Source: Nibribacter ruber (lineage in GTDB: Bacteria > Bacteroidota > Bacteroidia > Cytophagales > Hymenobacteraceae). From it: a stretch of 64,000 bases of DNA. The stretch lies in the NCBI RefSeq assembly GCF_009913235.1, contig NZ_CP047897.1:1507501-1571500 (forward strand), in the 5' to 3' direction. A program made the position numbers and the translations under genes. Each line of letters starts with the position of its first letter. The stretch's first letter is position 1. Under the pieces are notes generated by a model. The model worked only from the letters and a program-made list of their open reading frames with translations, searched no databases and had not been told where the DNA came from. Shown here piece by piece: positions 54,454-61,854 of this stretch.

Positions 54454-56328
54454 ATGAAACTACTCCTTTGGCGCTGCCTGCTGCTCATGCTGGTCCTTTC
54501 CGGCAGCCTGGCCCAGGCCCAGACGCTCACAGACTCGGCTTACATCAGGGAAAATTACCTCAAAACCGAACACCAGATACCCATGCGCGATGGCACCAAG
54601 CTGTTCACGGTGGTGTACGCTCCCAAAGACAAAAGCCAGAAATATCCCATTATGATGAACCGTACGCCCTACTCAGTGGCCCCCTACGGAGCAGACAAGT
54701 ACAAGACCAGCATAGGACCGTCTTCAGACATGCTCCGCGAAGGCTACATCTTCGCCTACCAGGACGTGCGCGGCAAGTACATGAGCGAGGGAGATTTTGT
54801 GAACATGGCGCCCATCAAAACCAAGAAGGGCAAGAAAGACACAGACGAAAGCACCGATACCTATGACGCCATAGCCTGGCTGGTGAAAAACGTGCCTAAC
54901 AACAACGGCCGCGTAGGCCAGTGGGGCATCTCCTACCCGGGCTATTATACCACCGTGGGTCTGGTGAACAGCCATCCGGCCTTAAAAGCCTCCTCGCCGC
55001 AAGCACCCGTAACCGACTGGTTCTGGGACGATTTCCATCACCACGGCGCTTTCTTTTTGCCGCACGCGTTTAACTTTTTGAGCAGCTTCGGGCAGCCTAG
55101 GCCGCAGCCGTCTCCCACCGGTGCGCCGCGCTTCAACCATGGCACGCCAGACGGCTATGACTTCTTCCTGCGCCTGGGTCCGTTGAGCAACGCCAATGAC
55201 TTGTACCTCAAAAACCAGGTCTCCTTCTGGAATGACATTGTAGAACACCCCAACTATGACAGCTTCTGGCAAGCCATGAACATACGGCCGCACCTGAACA
55301 AGGTGCAGCCCGCCGTCATGACCGTGGGTGGCTGGTTTGACGCCGAAAACTTATTTGGCGCCCTGAACACCTATAAAACCATTGAAGCAAAAAACCCGAA
55401 CGCCTACAACACCCTAGTGATGGGACCCTGGTTCCATGGTGGCTGGTCCCGTTCCAGCGGCCAGACCCTGGGCAAAGTGTCTTTCTCCCAAAAGACCTCA
55501 GAATTCTACCGTCCAGAGATTGAGGCCAAGTTCTTCAGGCACTACCTGAAAGGCAGCGGCAAAGGAAAGCCAGACCTGCCCGAAGCCTACATGTACAACA
55601 CCGGCGCTAACCAGTGGCGCGAGTTTGCCGCCTGGCCTCCCAAAGAAGGAAAGGAGCAGTTCCTGTACTTCGGGCCGAACGGTCAACTGAGCTTTACCAA
55701 ACCCGCTACCACCGGCACTGGTTATGACGAGTTCATCTCTGACCCCAACAAGCCGGTACCGTTCTCAGAAGAAACCACCGTAGGCATGACCCGCGAGTAC
55801 ATGACCGATGACCAGCGTTTTGCCAGCCGCCGCCCAGACGTTCTAGTATATCAAACCGAGGTTTTGACCGAAGACGTGACCCTGGCCGGTGAAATCCTTT
55901 CGGCGCTCAACATCTCCACCACCGGCACAGACGCTGACTGGGTAGTGAAACTGATTGACGTGTACCCAGACACTGCCGTACAGAACGCCCACAATCCGGC
56001 CAACGTGAAAATGGGAGGCTACCAGCAAATGGTGCGCAGCGAGGTGTTGCGCGGCCGCTTCAGAAACAGCTATGAGAAGCCCGAGCCGTTTACGCCCAAC
56101 CAAGTGACAGCCGTCAACGTGCCTCTGCAAGATATCCTGCACACGTTTAAAAAAGGCCACCGCATCATGGTGCAGGTGCAGAGCACTTGGTTTCCGCTGG
56201 TAGACCGCAATCCGCAGAAGTTTGTGCCCAACATCTACAAAGCCAAACCAGAGGATTTCCAGAAAGCCACGCACCGCGTGTACTTCAGCCCGGCGCAGCC
56301 CTCTTACCTAAAAGTGAAGGTGCTGTAG
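54454..56328 (+). CDS. Secreted CocE/NonD-family hydrolase (X-Pro dipeptidyl-peptidase S15 fold)
   Basis: The 624-residue protein has a signal peptide (cleavage near AQAQ) and an alpha/beta-hydrolase domain. The nucleophile serine is in GQWGISYPGYYT (about residue 158). The acid and histidine are in GGWFDAENLFG and VMGPWFHGGW. The C-terminal jelly-roll domain is typical of X-Pro peptidases and cocaine esterase-like enzymes. It probably cleaves acyl or prolyl bonds outside the cytoplasm; the substrate is unknown. A terminator follows at once. Confidence 0.9.
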   Translation: MKLLLWRCLLLMLVLSGSLAQAQTLTDSAYIRENYLKTEHQIPMRDGTKLFTVVYAPKDKSQKYPIMMNRTPYSVAPYGADKYKTSIGPSSDMLREGYIFAYQDVRGKYMSEGDFVNMAPIKTKKGKKDTDESTDTYDAIAWLVKNVPNNNGRVGQWGISYPGYYTTVGLVNSHPALKASSPQAPVTDWFWDDFHHHGAFFLPHAFNFLSSFGQPRPQPSPTGAPRFNHGTPDGYDFFLRLGPLSNANDLYLKNQVSFWNDIVEHPNYDSFWQAMNIRPHLNKVQPAVMTVGGWFDAENLFGALNTYKTIEAKNPNAYNTLVMGPWFHGGWSRSSGQTLGKVSFSQKTSEFYRPEIEAKFFRHYLKGSGKGKPDLPEAYMYNTGANQWREFAAWPPKEGKEQFLYFGPNGQLSFTKPATTGTGYDEFISDPNKPVPFSEETTVGMTREYMTDDQRFASRRPDVLVYQTEVLTEDVTLAGEILSALNISTTGTDADWVVKLIDVYPDTAVQNAHNPANVKMGGYQQMVRSEVLRGRFRNSYEKPEPFTPNQVTAVNVPLQDILHTFKKGHRIMVQVQSTWFPLVDRNPQKFVPNIYKAKPEDFQKATHRVYFSPAQPSYLKVKVL

Positions 56329-56350
56329 ATTTCTTCATCTTTCAATGCAC

Positions 56351-56384
56351 AAGGCCGCTCCCTCAGAAAGGAGCGGCCTTTTTG
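56351..56384 (+). terminator. Terminator after CocE-type hydrolase
   Basis: AAGGCCGCTCC (56351-56361) pairs perfectly with GGAGCGGCCTT (56370-56380). The following T run is shared with palindromic copy 19. Confidence 0.9.
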
Positions 56385-56420
56385 TTTTTGGTCAGTTTCC
56401 GGTAAAACAGCCCAAAAACG
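56383..56420. repeat. 38-bp palindromic repeat, copy 19
   Basis: The left end TG replaces CG; otherwise TTTTTGG pairs with CCAAAAA. It overlaps the T run of the hydrolase terminator. Confidence 0.8.
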
Positions 56421-56474
56421 CTTCTTTTCAGGTGGCAGAAAAAATATTTTATTTTTTTTTCAAGAAAAGTGGTT

Positions 56475-56509
56475 CTTCATCTTCTCTTCATCTTGACATC
56501 CTAGTTTTG
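56475..56509 (+). promoter_or_regulatory. Paired CTTCAT boxes and -7 box upstream of first HGQ-repeat gene
   Basis: CTTCAT occurs at 56475-56480 and 56486-56491, 11 bp apart, then TAGTTTTG at 56502-56509. The boxes take the place of a -33 TTTG. The same layout, with identical spacing, precedes the paralogue at 57591. OmpR-family regulators typically bind direct repeats about one helical turn apart, so this is a candidate activator site. Confidence 0.6.
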
Positions 56510-56540
56510 ACGCAGTAATCATTTAAAACCCCTACACAAG

Positions 56541-57272
56541 ATGAAAAAGCTAACTCTATTTGCCGCCGCACTTTTTGTTGCCGCCGCTTCTTACGCGCAG
56601 ACTACTACTTCTACCACCACGGGCACTACCCAAACCACCACGCATGGCCAAACGGTAAGCACCACTGCTAAAACCACTGTTTCTGGCCAGGCCACGGTAG
56701 ATGGCACCAACAAAGGTGAAGTAGTGAGCGCTGTTGCCAAAACCAAGGATGCTGGCGTTCAGAAAACGGAGAAGACGGTAAAAGCCAAACAAGAAAAGGC
56801 CAAGGCGAAAAAGCAGAAGGTAAAAGAAACCACTGCCAACACCCAAGCCGAAGCAGAGGTAAAAACCAAAGCCGAGATTGAAGCAGCTAAAGCCCGCAGA
56901 GAGGAACTGAAAGCCCAGGAGAAAGCCGCCCGCAAAGCCGCTCAAGAAACCCGCACCGAAGCCGAAGTGAAAGCAGACGCTGATGTAGCCACCGCCAAAG
57001 AAAAACAAGATACCCACGGCCAGACCGTAAGCACTACCGCCCAAACCACTACTGAGGCCGGGGTGGCCAAGGGAGAGGCCGTAAGAACGGTTGCCAAAAA
57101 AGAAACCACCAAAGTAAAACGCAGCGCCCGCCGCACTGAAGCTGGTGCCAACGCCAACGTGAAAGCCACCGGCGCCTCGCGCAGAGGCAAAGTCTCTACC
57201 GGCATTTCTACCAAAGGCGTTCGTCCGGTGAAAGTGAACACCGCTACCAGCATCCAGGTTGGTAAACAATAA
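56541..57272 (+). CDS. Secreted HGQ-repeat protein 1, function unknown
   Basis: The 243-residue protein has a signal peptide (cleavage near ASYAQ) and a Thr-rich start. Two copies of a repeat, THGQTVSTTA then about 14 residues then KGExVxxVAK, lie near residues 34-67 and 158-187. A Lys/Ala/Glu-rich, probably helical or coiled-coil segment lies between them. The C-terminus is basic and ends PVKVNTATSIQVGKQ. The gene at 57591 encodes a paralogue with the same layout. Export to the periplasm or surface is likely; no enzyme motif is visible. Confidence 0.75.
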   Translation: MKKLTLFAAALFVAAASYAQTTTSTTTGTTQTTTHGQTVSTTAKTTVSGQATVDGTNKGEVVSAVAKTKDAGVQKTEKTVKAKQEKAKAKKQKVKETTANTQAEAEVKTKAEIEAAKARREELKAQEKAARKAAQETRTEAEVKADADVATAKEKQDTHGQTVSTTAQTTTEAGVAKGEAVRTVAKKETTKVKRSARRTEAGANANVKATGASRRGKVSTGISTKGVRPVKVNTATSIQVGKQ

Positions 57273-57284
57273 TCCCCCAGTCCA

Positions 57285-57318
57285 GGTCACTGCCGGGCAA
57301 GCGGCAGTGACCACTTTT
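57285..57318 (+). terminator. Terminator after HGQ-repeat gene 1
   Basis: GGTCACTGCC (57285-57294) pairs perfectly with GGCAGTGACC (57303-57312), followed by ACTTTTTT. Confidence 0.85.
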
Positions 57319-57339
57319 TTCACCTAACACACCTTTCCT

Positions 57340-57480
57340 ATGAAACTGTATCTGGCACTTATTTTGGCGTTTAATAGTTTGCTGGTGACTTCTTTTCCGG
57401 CGTATGGTGCCCCTTTGACCATACTTCTGCGGTTGCATGAACCAACAGACACGCCCAATCCGTTACCTCTCAAAGCCTAA
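57340..57480 (+). CDS. Small secreted peptide, 46 residues
   Basis: The frame begins MKLYLALILAFNSLLVTSF, a good signal peptide with cleavage likely near PAYGA. The mature part would be about 22 residues rich in Pro, Leu and Thr and ends PNPLPLKA. It lies between two HGQ-repeat genes, after a terminator and before the second CTTCAT promoter. I recognise no family. Expression is uncertain because no -7 box is evident. Confidence 0.45.
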   Translation: MKLYLALILAFNSLLVTSFPAYGAPLTILLRLHEPTDTPNPLPLKA

Positions 57481-57523
57481 CACCCACTCAGCAAAAAAAT
57501 AAAAACTGCGGCAAGACGATGCT

Positions 57524-57558
57524 CTTCATGTTCCCTTCATCTTGCTCTCTTATTTTTG
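57524..57558 (+). promoter_or_regulatory. Paired CTTCAT boxes and -7 box upstream of second HGQ-repeat gene
   Basis: CTTCAT occurs at 57524-57529 and 57535-57540, then TATTTTTG at 57551-57558. Box period (11 bp) and box-to-box distances equal those at 56475-56509, and the surrounding bases are also similar. Confidence 0.6.
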
Positions 57559-57590
57559 ACGTACGTATCACCCCCAACCACCCTACCCCC

Positions 57591-58379
57591 ATGAGAAAGT
57601 TGACCTACATTCTACTAGTTCTTTTTACTGGTAACGCCACATACGCACAAGTTACAGGCCCGACCACAGACAAAACAGATACCCACGGCCAAACCGTAAG
57701 CACCGCAGCCCGGGCAACGGCATCTGGTGAAGTTTCTGCAGACGCAACCGGTAAAGGTGAATACGTGCGGGAGATGGCCCGTTCCAAAAAAGCCGAAGCC
57801 AGCCAAGCAGCCAATGCCTTTACCAAAGAAACGCAAGAAGCCGCTGCCGCTCGTTTCCAGGAGCTGTCTGAAACACAGGCATCTTTGGGAGTTAACACCC
57901 AGGTTGTCTCTCCTGAAGAAGGCGCGCTGACCAGTGAAACAGCTCTTACGGGTTCATTGCTGGCGCAAGGCAAAGGTCAGGGCAAAAGCCAGGACAAAGC
58001 CAAGGCAGAAAAGAAGGAGGTGTCTAAAGAAAAGGCTTCTGACAAGACCCAGAAAGAGCAGGACAACCATGGTAAGAAGGTAAAGGCTACAGCCCAGCAA
58101 GCCAAGGAGGACTCCAAAGAAAAAGGCCAGGACGTGAAAGAAGTGGCCAGCGCCAAACGCCAGGAGAAACCTGAGAAGGTAGAAGCTGGTGCCAAGGCAG
58201 AAGTAGAAGTGAAAGCGCCTAGATCTGCGGCCCGCCCAGGAAGAGGTGCCGCCCGGGCCGTGCAAGGTAGCGCCGCTGGGGCCACCAAAGCCGTGGGCAA
58301 TGCCGCTAAAGCTGCCAAGCCGGTAAAAGTAGGCGGCAAAGTGGGCGTTGGCTCAGTGATCAAAGTAGGCAAAAACTAA
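57591..58379 (+). CDS. Secreted HGQ-repeat protein 2, paralogue
   Basis: The start at MRKLTYILLVLFTGNATYAQ gives a signal peptide; an in-frame ATG at 57519 would lie before the promoter and is rejected. The 262-residue protein has DTHGQTVSTAARATASGEV (about residues 30-48) with GKGEYVREMAR, and a diverged second copy NHGKKVKATAQQ with KGQDVKEVA near residue 159. The repeat spacing of about 125 residues matches protein 1. Long Lys/Glu/Ala stretches look coiled. The C-terminus PVKVGGKVGVGSVIKVGKN resembles that of protein 1. Confidence 0.75.
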   Translation: MRKLTYILLVLFTGNATYAQVTGPTTDKTDTHGQTVSTAARATASGEVSADATGKGEYVREMARSKKAEASQAANAFTKETQEAAAARFQELSETQASLGVNTQVVSPEEGALTSETALTGSLLAQGKGQGKSQDKAKAEKKEVSKEKASDKTQKEQDNHGKKVKATAQQAKEDSKEKGQDVKEVASAKRQEKPEKVEAGAKAEVEVKAPRSAARPGRGAARAVQGSAAGATKAVGNAAKAAKPVKVGGKVGVGSVIKVGKN

Positions 58380-58412
58380 AAAATACACCGTTAGCATATC
58401 CCCCAATGCTAC

Positions 58413-58450
58413 CCGTCGCTTCTGCCCAGTGCAGAGGCGACGGATTTTTT
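58413..58450 (+). terminator. Terminator after HGQ-repeat gene 2
   Basis: CCGTCGC (58413-58419) pairs with GCGACGG (58437-58443), with further pairing inside, followed by ATTTTTTA. Confidence 0.8.
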
Positions 58451-58467
58451 ATCCACTCACGTAACCC

Positions 58468-59388
58468 ATGCAGATGAAAAAAGTAATTGGATTCTGTTTC
58501 CTTTTGGCGCTAAGCCTGACCTCGGCTGCCCAGACAGACAAAAACGGTTCTTCTACGGTCTCCTCAGGGCCTAGAGCCACCACCCCGGAAGACAACAAAA
58601 AAGGCTGGTGGACCCTGGGCCTTGAAAGCGCCAACAACGCCTCTTTCTATGGCCGCAACACCGCCATTCAATATCCTTACATAGCAGGCTCCCTCACCTA
58701 TACCCACAAGACCGGGCTCTTCCTGTCTGTGATGTCCTATCAGTTGTTTGACACCGAGGACGTGATAGACGAGACCGATCTTTCTGCGGGCTACGCGTTT
58801 AAACTAGGCGAGCGCTTTGACGGGTCTGTGAGCTACACGCGCTTCTTCTTCGGGAAGAACACTCCTTTAATTCAGGCTGTCACTTCCAATGCCGCCACCG
58901 CTTCTGGCAACTATGACTGGAAGATCCTGTACACGGGTCTTACCACCAGCTACGTGTTTGGCGGCAGCAATGACATCTTCACCGTATTGGACAACTCGCG
59001 CTACATTCCCCTGGACCCGCTCTGGAAAGGTAAGTTCTCAGTAGGCCTGGACCCGAAGGTGAGCGTGATTGCGGGTACCCAGGAGTTTGCCGAAACCCAT
59101 ACCACCGTCACCCAGAACAAGAAGAAAGGCGGCGTCCTGGACCCGGTCCTGCCCATTGGCAACGGAAACGGCAATGGCAACAACGGCAGTACTACCACCA
59201 CCACCACTACTACCACGTCTAAGCGCTTCAGAATCTTGAACTATGGCTTGCGCGTGCCGTTGGTGGTGAGCGTGGGTAATTTTGAGTTTGAGCCGGCTTA
59301 CCGGTATGCCATTCCGGTGAACAAAGTTGAAGGCGATGAATCCAAGCCGCAGTCTTTTTACTCCATGAACCTTAGCTATACGTTTTAA
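58468..59388 (+). CDS. Outer-membrane beta-barrel protein next to two-component genes
   Basis: The 306-residue protein has a signal peptide (cleavage near TSAAQ). Alternating aromatic strands follow, such as GWWTLGLESANNASFYGR and GYAFKLGERFDGSVSYTRFFFG. The C-terminus SFYSMNLSYTF is the usual barrel end. A low-complexity insert of Gly/Asn then about nine Thr (about residues 232-250) probably forms a loop. ATG at 58468 or 58474 are both possible starts. It lies 27 bp before the response regulator gene. Confidence 0.75.
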   Translation: MQMKKVIGFCFLLALSLTSAAQTDKNGSSTVSSGPRATTPEDNKKGWWTLGLESANNASFYGRNTAIQYPYIAGSLTYTHKTGLFLSVMSYQLFDTEDVIDETDLSAGYAFKLGERFDGSVSYTRFFFGKNTPLIQAVTSNAATASGNYDWKILYTGLTTSYVFGGSNDIFTVLDNSRYIPLDPLWKGKFSVGLDPKVSVIAGTQEFAETHTTVTQNKKKGGVLDPVLPIGNGNGNGNNGSTTTTTTTTTSKRFRILNYGLRVPLVVSVGNFEFEPAYRYAIPVNKVEGDESKPQSFYSMNLSYTF

Positions 59389-59415
59389 GCTATCTTCGTC
59401 TAAAATTGAGTTGCC

Positions 59416-60090
59416 ATGCACGTATTGATTATAGAAGATGAAGCCGGTCTGGCCAATGAGCTGGTGCACTTTCTCACCAAAGAGCATTACACCTGTGACT
59501 GGGCCTCCAGCGGCCGCGAAGCCTCTGAGAAGATTGCCGTCAACCTCTATGATTTCATTCTCCTAGACTTGGGCCTGCCCGATTATGACGGCCTGGACCT
59601 GCTCGCCGAAACCAAGCAACTGGACCATGATCCTTCTGTGATTGTGCTCACCGCCCGCGGCGCTCTGGAAGACCGCATTAAAGGCTTAGGGCTAGGCGCC
59701 GATGACTACCTGCCCAAACCCTTTTCTTTACTAGAGTTGCAGGCCCGCATGCAGGCCGTCGTGCGCCGAAAGTTCAAGTTAAAGACTTCCGTAGTGGCGT
59801 TTCAGGGGTTTGAGTTGGACACCAGTTCGCGCCGGGTTTCTTACCAGGACCAAGAGATTCTCCTCACCAAAAAGGAGTTCGACCTGCTGCATTACCTGGT
59901 GCTGCACCGCAACCGCATCTTAACCCGGCTGCAACTCACAGAGCACATCTGGGGCAACATCCTGGAAGACGACTACGACTCCAATTACATAGACGTGCAC
60001 ATCAAGAACCTCCGCAAGAAACTCTCCACCCACGCCCCCACTGACTGGCTGGAAACCGTACGTGGCGTAGGCTACCGGTTATCTGCGTAA
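59416..60090 (+). CDS. OmpR/PhoB-family response regulator
   Basis: The 224-residue regulator has an N-terminal receiver with the acidic pair ED at 7-8, phosphoacceptor Asp51 in LLDLGLPDYDG, Thr in VLTARGA and Lys in LPKPFS. The C-terminal winged helix includes LTKKEFDLLHYLVLHRNRIL and YIDVHIKNLRKKL. It is followed, after a repeat-rich gap, by a sensor kinase that is its probable partner. The CTTCAT direct repeats upstream of the HGQ genes are candidate targets, by inference only. Confidence 0.95.
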   Translation: MHVLIIEDEAGLANELVHFLTKEHYTCDWASSGREASEKIAVNLYDFILLDLGLPDYDGLDLLAETKQLDHDPSVIVLTARGALEDRIKGLGLGADDYLPKPFSLLELQARMQAVVRRKFKLKTSVVAFQGFELDTSSRRVSYQDQEILLTKKEFDLLHYLVLHRNRILTRLQLTEHIWGNILEDDYDSNYIDVHIKNLRKKLSTHAPTDWLETVRGVGYRLSA

Positions 60091-60136
60091 CCTTTTTTAA
60101 TGTGCTAATGTGCTATTTTTTAATTTGAAGATGTGG

Positions 60137-60159
60137 AAATTTGGAGATGTGAAGATGTG
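60137..60159. repeat. Left half of 23-bp perfect inverted repeat
   Basis: It pairs exactly with 60354-60376. Similar units (AATGTGCTA, GATGTG) extend the similarity outward on both sides to the flanking genes. Confidence 0.85.
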
Positions 60160-60236
60160 GAAATCAGGAAATGATATTCTACCGCACTTCAATAAGGATG
60201 CACCGTAAGCACTGTTGCTGGCCTGTCCTGCCTTCC

Positions 60237-60260
60237 CTTGTTGGTGTTATCACCAACAAG
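60237..60260. repeat. 10-bp hairpin between regulator and kinase
   Basis: CTTGTTGGTG (60237-60246) pairs perfectly with CACCAACAAG (60251-60260) around a 4-nt loop. There is no T run after it. Confidence 0.6.
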
Positions 60261-60295
60261 GCCAATAGCCTCATAATATTTTCCACAACCCTATG

Positions 60296-60333
60296 CGTTT
60301 TTGACCTATTTTCGCCTAAACAAGCCAAAAACG
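60296..60333. repeat. 38-bp palindromic repeat, copy 20
   Basis: Left arm CGTTTTTGACC, right arm GCCAAAAACG. It lies inside the large inverted repeat between regulator and kinase genes. Confidence 0.8.
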
Positions 60334-60353
60334 ATCCCTCCTCAATCCATTTG

Positions 60354-60376
60354 CACATCTTCACATCTCCAAATTT
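60354..60376. repeat. Right half of 23-bp perfect inverted repeat
   Basis: Exact complement of 60137-60159. Confidence 0.85.
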
Positions 60377-60427
60377 TCACATCAACAATTAGCACATCAG
60401 CACCTTAATCCATTAGCACATTAACCC

Positions 60428-61741
60428 ATGCGTCTCCAGTCCAAACTTGCCTTGTTTAGTGCTGCTTCTAAGGTGGTCATTCTGCTGGTTTTGATTGCGG
60501 CGCTTCCTACGCTGGTGAACAAAGTGGCCTTGCACAACGCAGACGTGAGGCTGCAGCAGAAAGAGGAGATTGTCTATCAATTAATAGGAGACCGGGGCAT
60601 TGAAACCTACATCCCGGAGGGCACCACCAGCTACGGGAGTTACAACCTGCTCAAAGAGGAGTTCGTCTCTTTGGAGGAGGTCAAAAGCGGCAAGGTCAAC
60701 AACGGCATCAGCACGGCCCTGCGCAAAGTAGAAGGCGAAGTGGTAGAATACCGCCTCCTCTCCAGCACTTTTGACTTAGGCCAGAAGCGCTACCTGCTAG
60801 AGATTGGCCGCAGCACCGAGACCATTGGCGAGAACAGCCAGACGCTGCAAAGCTATGCGCTCATCTTCTTGGTAGCCGTGGTCTTGATTACAGTCTTCGT
60901 GGATTTGGCCTATAGCAAAGTGCTCCTGAAACCGCTTACTTTGATTGTGCGCCGCCTGCAACGCGTGGAACATCCTACCACCTTCAAACCGCACGGCCTC
61001 AACACCTCTACAGATGACTTCCTGTACCTCAACAACACCATCAATGACATGATGGGCCAGATACAAGAGGCGTTCCAGAAGGAGAAGGAGTTTATTGGCA
61101 ATGTGTCACATGAGTTGCTCACACCCATCTCCATCATGCAGAACCGCTTGGAGAACCTACTGGCAGACCCAGAAACGCCAGAGGCCATGCTAGAGAAACT
61201 GGTAGACAATCTGCGCACCTTGCACCGCCTGAAAAGCATCATCCAGGCCCTGCTCTTGATTTCCAGAATTGAGAATGAACAGTATCTGAAAGATGAAAGC
61301 GTAAGCCTGGAGTCTTTGGTGCGCGAAGTCTGCGATGAAATCACGGAGCGCGCCGAAGTAAGGGAAGTCAACCTGGAAGTGCACGTACCCAAAGACTTCA
61401 TACTGCCCCAAGCCAACCAGAGCCTGCTGTTCACCATGCTGTTCAACGTGGTCAACAATGCCATCAAGTACAATAAACCGGGCGGCACCATCACCATCAG
61501 GGGCGAAGAGAAACCGGAGGGCTACACTTTGTGCGTGGCAGATACGGGCGTGGGTATTTCGGAGGAGGCCTTGCCCTTCATCTTCAGCAGGTTCAAACGC
61601 TTTCATGCTCCAGACGGCGAGAGCCACGGCCTGGGCCTGCCCATTGTCCAGACCATTGCCGGCTTCCATGACATTACCTTACATGTGCAGTCCAAACTAG
61701 GCGAGGGCACCTCGTTTTGCTTCCAATTCAAAGGCGCTTAA
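60428..61741 (+). CDS. Sensor histidine kinase, partner of OmpR-type regulator
   Basis: The 437-residue inner-membrane kinase has a membrane segment near residues 15-33, a periplasmic sensor of about 110 residues, a second segment near 145-170 and a HAMP-like linker. The H box is FIGNVSHELLTPI (His228). The N box is FNVVNNAIKYNKPGG, G1 is ADTGVGISEE and G2 is GESHGLGLPIVQTI. The periplasmic domain shows no recognised ligand motif. It follows the response regulator on the same strand. Confidence 0.94.
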   Translation: MRLQSKLALFSAASKVVILLVLIAALPTLVNKVALHNADVRLQQKEEIVYQLIGDRGIETYIPEGTTSYGSYNLLKEEFVSLEEVKSGKVNNGISTALRKVEGEVVEYRLLSSTFDLGQKRYLLEIGRSTETIGENSQTLQSYALIFLVAVVLITVFVDLAYSKVLLKPLTLIVRRLQRVEHPTTFKPHGLNTSTDDFLYLNNTINDMMGQIQEAFQKEKEFIGNVSHELLTPISIMQNRLENLLADPETPEAMLEKLVDNLRTLHRLKSIIQALLLISRIENEQYLKDESVSLESLVREVCDEITERAEVREVNLEVHVPKDFILPQANQSLLFTMLFNVVNNAIKYNKPGGTITIRGEEKPEGYTLCVADTGVGISEEALPFIFSRFKRFHAPDGESHGLGLPIVQTIAGFHDITLHVQSKLGEGTSFCFQFKGA

Positions 61742-61743
61742 TC

Positions 61744-61781
61744 CGTTTTTGGCCTCTTTTCCAGAAAACAGGCCAAAAACG
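61744..61781. repeat. 38-bp palindromic repeat, copy 21
   Basis: A perfect-arm copy, CGTTTTTGGCC with GGCCAAAAACG. It begins 3 bp after the kinase stop codon. Confidence 0.9.
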
Positions 61782-61854
61782 GCCCTGTATCACTTTGCCC
61801 GTGTGGCTGGTAAATCCGTACCTTCACAACAGTATCACCTCAACAAGAAGTAGC

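Larger units (their letters stand above)
60091..60427. other. Repeat-rich gap between response regulator and kinase
   Basis: The gap begins at the regulator stop and ends at the kinase ATG. It contains a 23-bp perfect inverted repeat (60137-60159 with 60354-60376) within longer low-complexity flanks built of AATGTGCTA and GATGTGGAAAT units. A 10-bp hairpin lies at 60237-60260 and palindromic copy 20 at 60296-60333. No gene is visible. Confidence 0.7.

Noticed and set aside
56556-57323. 255-codon minus-strand frame rich in Gly and Phe
   Set aside because: It is the antisense of HGQ-repeat gene 1. Biased Ala/Lys/Thr codons leave the reverse strand open, and there is no signal peptide or promoter.
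61717-61854. Upstream extension of the dehydrogenase frame
   Set aside because: It overlaps the kinase end and palindromic copy 21. The Rossmann motif starts at the ATG at 61855.
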